Source of the DNA: Candidatus Hecatellales archaeon
GTDB lineage: Archaea; Thermoproteota; Bathyarchaeia; Hecatellales; Hecatellaceae
DNA: 6,013 nt
Assembly: GCA_003662305.1 (NCBI GenBank)
Contig: QMXU01000066.1
Coordinates: forward strand, 1-6,013
Reading direction: 5' to 3'
Shown here one piece after another: positions 5,463-6,013 of this stretch. The stretch's first letter is position 1. Every line of letters starts with the position of its first letter. A model generated the notes under the pieces. It saw only the letters and a list, made by a program, of their open reading frames with translations. It had not been told where the DNA came from and searched no databases. A program made the translations under genes and the position numbers.

Positions 5463-6013
5463 ATGGGTGAAATCCTAGTTAAAAACGGCATCGTCTACGA
5501 CCCTATCAACGGGATTGAAGGAGAGCAGATGGACATAGCCGTAAAAGACGGGGTAATAGTTGAGGAGGTAAGCCCTCAAGCCCAGGTTTTGGACGCCTCT
5601 GGAATGCTTGTGATGGCTGGAGGCGTAGACATCCACGCTCACATTGCAGGTTCAAAAGTTAACGCTGGAAGGCTTATGAGGCCTGAAGACCACTACCGTG
5701 ACCCCGTGCCCAAAACAGCCTACACGCGTTCAGGAGTAGGACGAACGGTTCCCAGCATCTTCACCATAGGCTACAGGTATGCGAAGCTCGGCTACACAAC
5801 CGTTATAGAGCCTGCAACCCCGTCGCTGAAAACCAAGCATACCCACGAGGAGCTGGACGACGTTCCAATCTTAGACAAGGCGTGCTTCCCGCTTTTCGGA
5901 AGCGACCTAATCCTGCTGGAGCACGTTAAGAACGGGAGAATCGAGGAGGCTGCAGGCTACGTGGCCTGGATGATGGAGGCTGTGAAAGGATACGCCATAA
6001 AAGTTGTGAACCC
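5463..6013 (+). CDS. fwdA: Formylmethanofuran dehydrogenase subunit A (amidohydrolase), 5' part
   Basis: FwdA is the dinuclear-zinc amidohydrolase that condenses formate with methanofuran, linked to FwdB by an internal tunnel. Only the first 183 residues are in the window; the gene is open at the edge, and the family is usually around 570 residues. Seen: an N-terminal beta segment (ILVKNGIVYDPINGIEGE), the metal-binding VDIHAHIAGSKVNAGR (55-70; H58 and H60 are the metal HxH), MRPEDHYRD (72-80), GYTTVIEPATP (110-120), LFGSD (144-148), and YAIKVVN at the edge, where K180 fits the lysine that is carboxylated in the family (Lys178 in Methanothermobacter). The start ATG follows a perfect GGAGGTGA. 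It is separated from fwdB by 7 nt and is clearly in the same operon. The gene order D-B-A suggests fwdC comes next, outside the window. Confidence 0.93.
   Translation, partial: MGEILVKNGIVYDPINGIEGEQMDIAVKDGVIVEEVSPQAQVLDASGMLVMAGGVDIHAHIAGSKVNAGRLMRPEDHYRDPVPKTAYTRSGVGRTVPSIFTIGYRYAKLGYTTVIEPATPSLKTKHTHEELDDVPILDKACFPLFGSDLILLEHVKNGRIEEAAGYVAWMMEAVKGYAIKVVN

Noticed and set aside
5458..5478. ATG at 5458 just after fwdB as the fwdA start
   Set aside because: It is out of frame with FwdA, lies only 2 nt from the Shine-Dalgarno motif and reaches TAG after six codons.
1..6013. CRISPR array, mobile element, tRNA or riboswitch
   Set aside because: There are no regularly spaced repeats, transposase motifs, terminal inverted repeats or cloverleaf-like segments; almost all sequence is accounted for by seven genes, and the longest gene-free stretches (1-160 and 2741-2902) are too short and AT-rich to support a structured RNA call by eye.

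Overview
This window looks archaeal. It carries a one-carbon (methyl-branch Wood-Ljungdahl, tetrahydromethanopterin-type) gene cluster: genes for formylmethanofuran dehydrogenase, formyltransferase and F420-dependent methylene-H4MPT dehydrogenase sit beside a MetV/MetF pair of the acetogen methylenetetrahydrofolate-reductase type. Archaeal origin is supported by the gene families, TATA-like boxes at plausible distances before the genes, Shine-Dalgarno motifs of the GGAGGTGA type, TTG starts, and AGG/AGA as frequent arginine codons. The lineage cannot be fixed from the sequence. A Bathyarchaeia- or other TACK-like (or Hadarchaeota-like) genome is my guess, because such archaea are reported to lack classical Mer and carry MetF-like proteins.

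Layout. Positions 1-160 are an AT-rich leader with T-tracts, a short direct repeat and a TATA-like box. Then come metV (161-892) and metF (898-1827) on the plus strand, 5 nt apart. After a 22-nt convergent gap, ftr lies on the minus strand (2740-1850). A divergent promoter region (2741-2902) separates ftr from a plus-strand operon: mtd (2903-3739), fwdD (3758-4153), fwdB (4157-5455) and fwdA (5463 to the window edge, partial). Four of the seven genes probably start somewhere other than at the first or longest candidate codon, or at TTG. The evidence for each start is given in its entry.

How the genes work together. Fwd (A, B and D visible) interconverts CO2 and formylmethanofuran. Ftr moves the formyl group to H4MPT. 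A cyclohydrolase (Mch, not in the window) would make methenyl-H4MPT. Mtd reduces that to methylene-H4MPT with F420H2. The final reduction to methyl-H4MPT is normally done by Mer, which is not seen here; MetF with MetV is the obvious candidate for that step. The methyl group could feed CO dehydrogenase/acetyl-CoA synthase or a methyltransferase, or the pathway could run oxidatively. The sequence does not decide the direction.

No RNA genes, CRISPR arrays, insertion sequences or phage genes were seen. The most interesting point is the MetVF pair inside an archaeal H4MPT gene neighbourhood, with no obvious electron-donor subunit next to it. The region otherwise reads as core metabolism, not as a new kind of system.
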